In this document: one piece after another, positions 63,471 to 64,000 of the stretch | Layout of the letters: every line of letters starts with the position of its first letter | How positions within the stretch are numbered: the first letter of the stretch is position 1 | NCBI RefSeq assembly: GCF_023223645.1 | Contig: NZ_JALKBY010000004.1 | Span: 1 to 64,000, forward strand | Length of the DNA stretch: 64,000 nucleotides | Reading direction: 5' to 3' | From: Natroniella sulfidigena | Lineage (GTDB): Bacteria > Bacillota > Halanaerobiia > Halobacteroidales > Halobacteroidaceae | The notes under the pieces: model-generated | What the model saw: only the letters and a program-made list of their open reading frames with translations | Databases searched by the model: none | Told to the model about the DNA's origin: nothing | Position numbers and translations under genes: made by a program

Positions 63471-64000
63471 TTAACCTAAATCATTAATCTTAACATTGAT
63501 CACACCTGATAAGTCGGTCAAAAGTGCAACTAATTGATTCGGTTCAACCTTATTTGTTTTTTGAACCTTTAAATTAATATAGACATTATTCGCTTCCTTA
63601 TAACATTTCTCTATACTAGCATCAGTAATTTGAATTCCATTTTCACCTAACACAGAACCAATCTTACCTAATGAGCCTGGCTGATCAAAAATCTTAATCC
63701 GTAATGAACATAATTTTTTATCATTATACATCCTTAATTCAACTTGATTCAAAATTGTCAAAGTCAACATTACCAAGACAGTAGTGATTACTGCATTCAA
63801 GTAAAAACCTGCTCCTACAGCCAAACCAATCCCAGAAACTGTCCACAATCCAGCAGCAGTCGTCAATCCTGTCACGGAAAAACCTTCCCTAATAATAGTT
63901 CCTGCTCCTAAAAAACCAATACCACTAACAACTTGAGCTGCAATTCGACCAGGATCACCTGGATTAGACAATACCCCTTCATATAATAATGGGAGTTTTA
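63471..64000 (-). CDS. MgtC/SapB-family membrane protein with C-terminal ACT-like domain, 5' end outside the window
   Basis: The frame stays open to the window edge (I read through Lys-Leu-Pro-Leu-Leu-Tyr-Glu-Gly-Val-Leu before Ser-Asn-Pro-Gly-Asp), so the TTG at 63971 is not the real start. The family block PGRIAAQVVSGIGFLGAGTIIREG and the following helices match MgtC/SapB membrane proteins, which act in magnesium-limited growth or regulate ATP synthase in some bacteria. Residues from about SLRIKIFDQPGSLGKIG form an ACT-like ligand-sensing domain. The family function in Firmicutes is unclear. Confidence 0.88.
   Translation of the reverse strand, partial: KLPLLYEGVLSNPGDPGRIAAQVVSGIGFLGAGTIIREGFSVTGLTTAAGLWTVSGIGLAVGAGFYLNAVITTVLVMLTLTILNQVELRMYNDKKLCSLRIKIFDQPGSLGKIGSVLGENGIQITDASIEKCYKEANNVYINLKVQKTNKVEPNQLVALLTDLSGVINVKINDLG

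Overview
The window reads as chromosome from a low-GC, anaerobic, endospore-forming but outer-membrane-bearing Firmicute, most like the Halanaerobiales (Halobacteroidaceae such as Orenia, Sporohalobacter or Acetohalobium relatives). The reasons are Gram-positive type PolC and RNase J, sporulation genes (dpaA, dpaB, tepA, a cwlD-like amidase, two SleB-type hydrolases, a PdaB-like protein), a hybrid cluster protein, and a small secreted beta-strand protein ending in Phe as outer-membrane proteins do. The genus is an inference.

Layout. 1-660: edge of an IS3-family element with a poly-A frameshift site. 965-2053: a tandem P-loop ATPase of unknown role. 2057-2790: nested repeat elements. 2792-4138: class III-like hcp behind a CRP/FNR-type palindrome. 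4218-9285: chemoreceptor, AbgT-family transporter, orphan histidine kinase. 9567-13637: ferric-iron ABC transporter with two consensus promoters, each with a Fur-like box in its spacer. 13967-17384: outer-membrane-like protein, YdjC-family deacetylase, second chemoreceptor. 17614-22990: TPP-riboswitch operon thiD-thiC-thiS-thiG-thiH-thiE. 23188-28322: manganese catalase, carA-carB. 28706-38121: ylzJ-like, tepA, RNase J, then dapA-dapG-asd-dpaB-dpaA-dapB behind a lysine riboswitch. 38190-42087: YflT-like protein, ymxH, a lone tnpB element, dut, and a long palindrome. 42088-47367: cell wall and spore cortex genes. 47448-58988: dinG, nfo, pnp, rpsO, ribF, nrnA, rbfA, infB, nusA, rimP. 59159-64000: polC and the 3' part of an mgtC-like gene.

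Most genes lie on the minus strand. The order dpaA-dpaB-asd-dapG-dapA-rnj-tepA-ylzJ follows the Bacillus arrangement, and rimP-nusA-infB-rbfA-ribF-rpsO-pnp is the usual translation cluster, here without ylxR, ylxQ, ylxP and truB.

The least explained signals are not genes. First, period-7 (sometimes period-6) arrays, often paired as inverted arms, fill intercistronic gaps and often start at a stop codon. Second, the heptamer GGGCCAA/TTGGCCC occurs about 47 times on both strands (counted by eye), where composition predicts about two. Third, there are long palindromic elements with conserved ends or matched hairpins.
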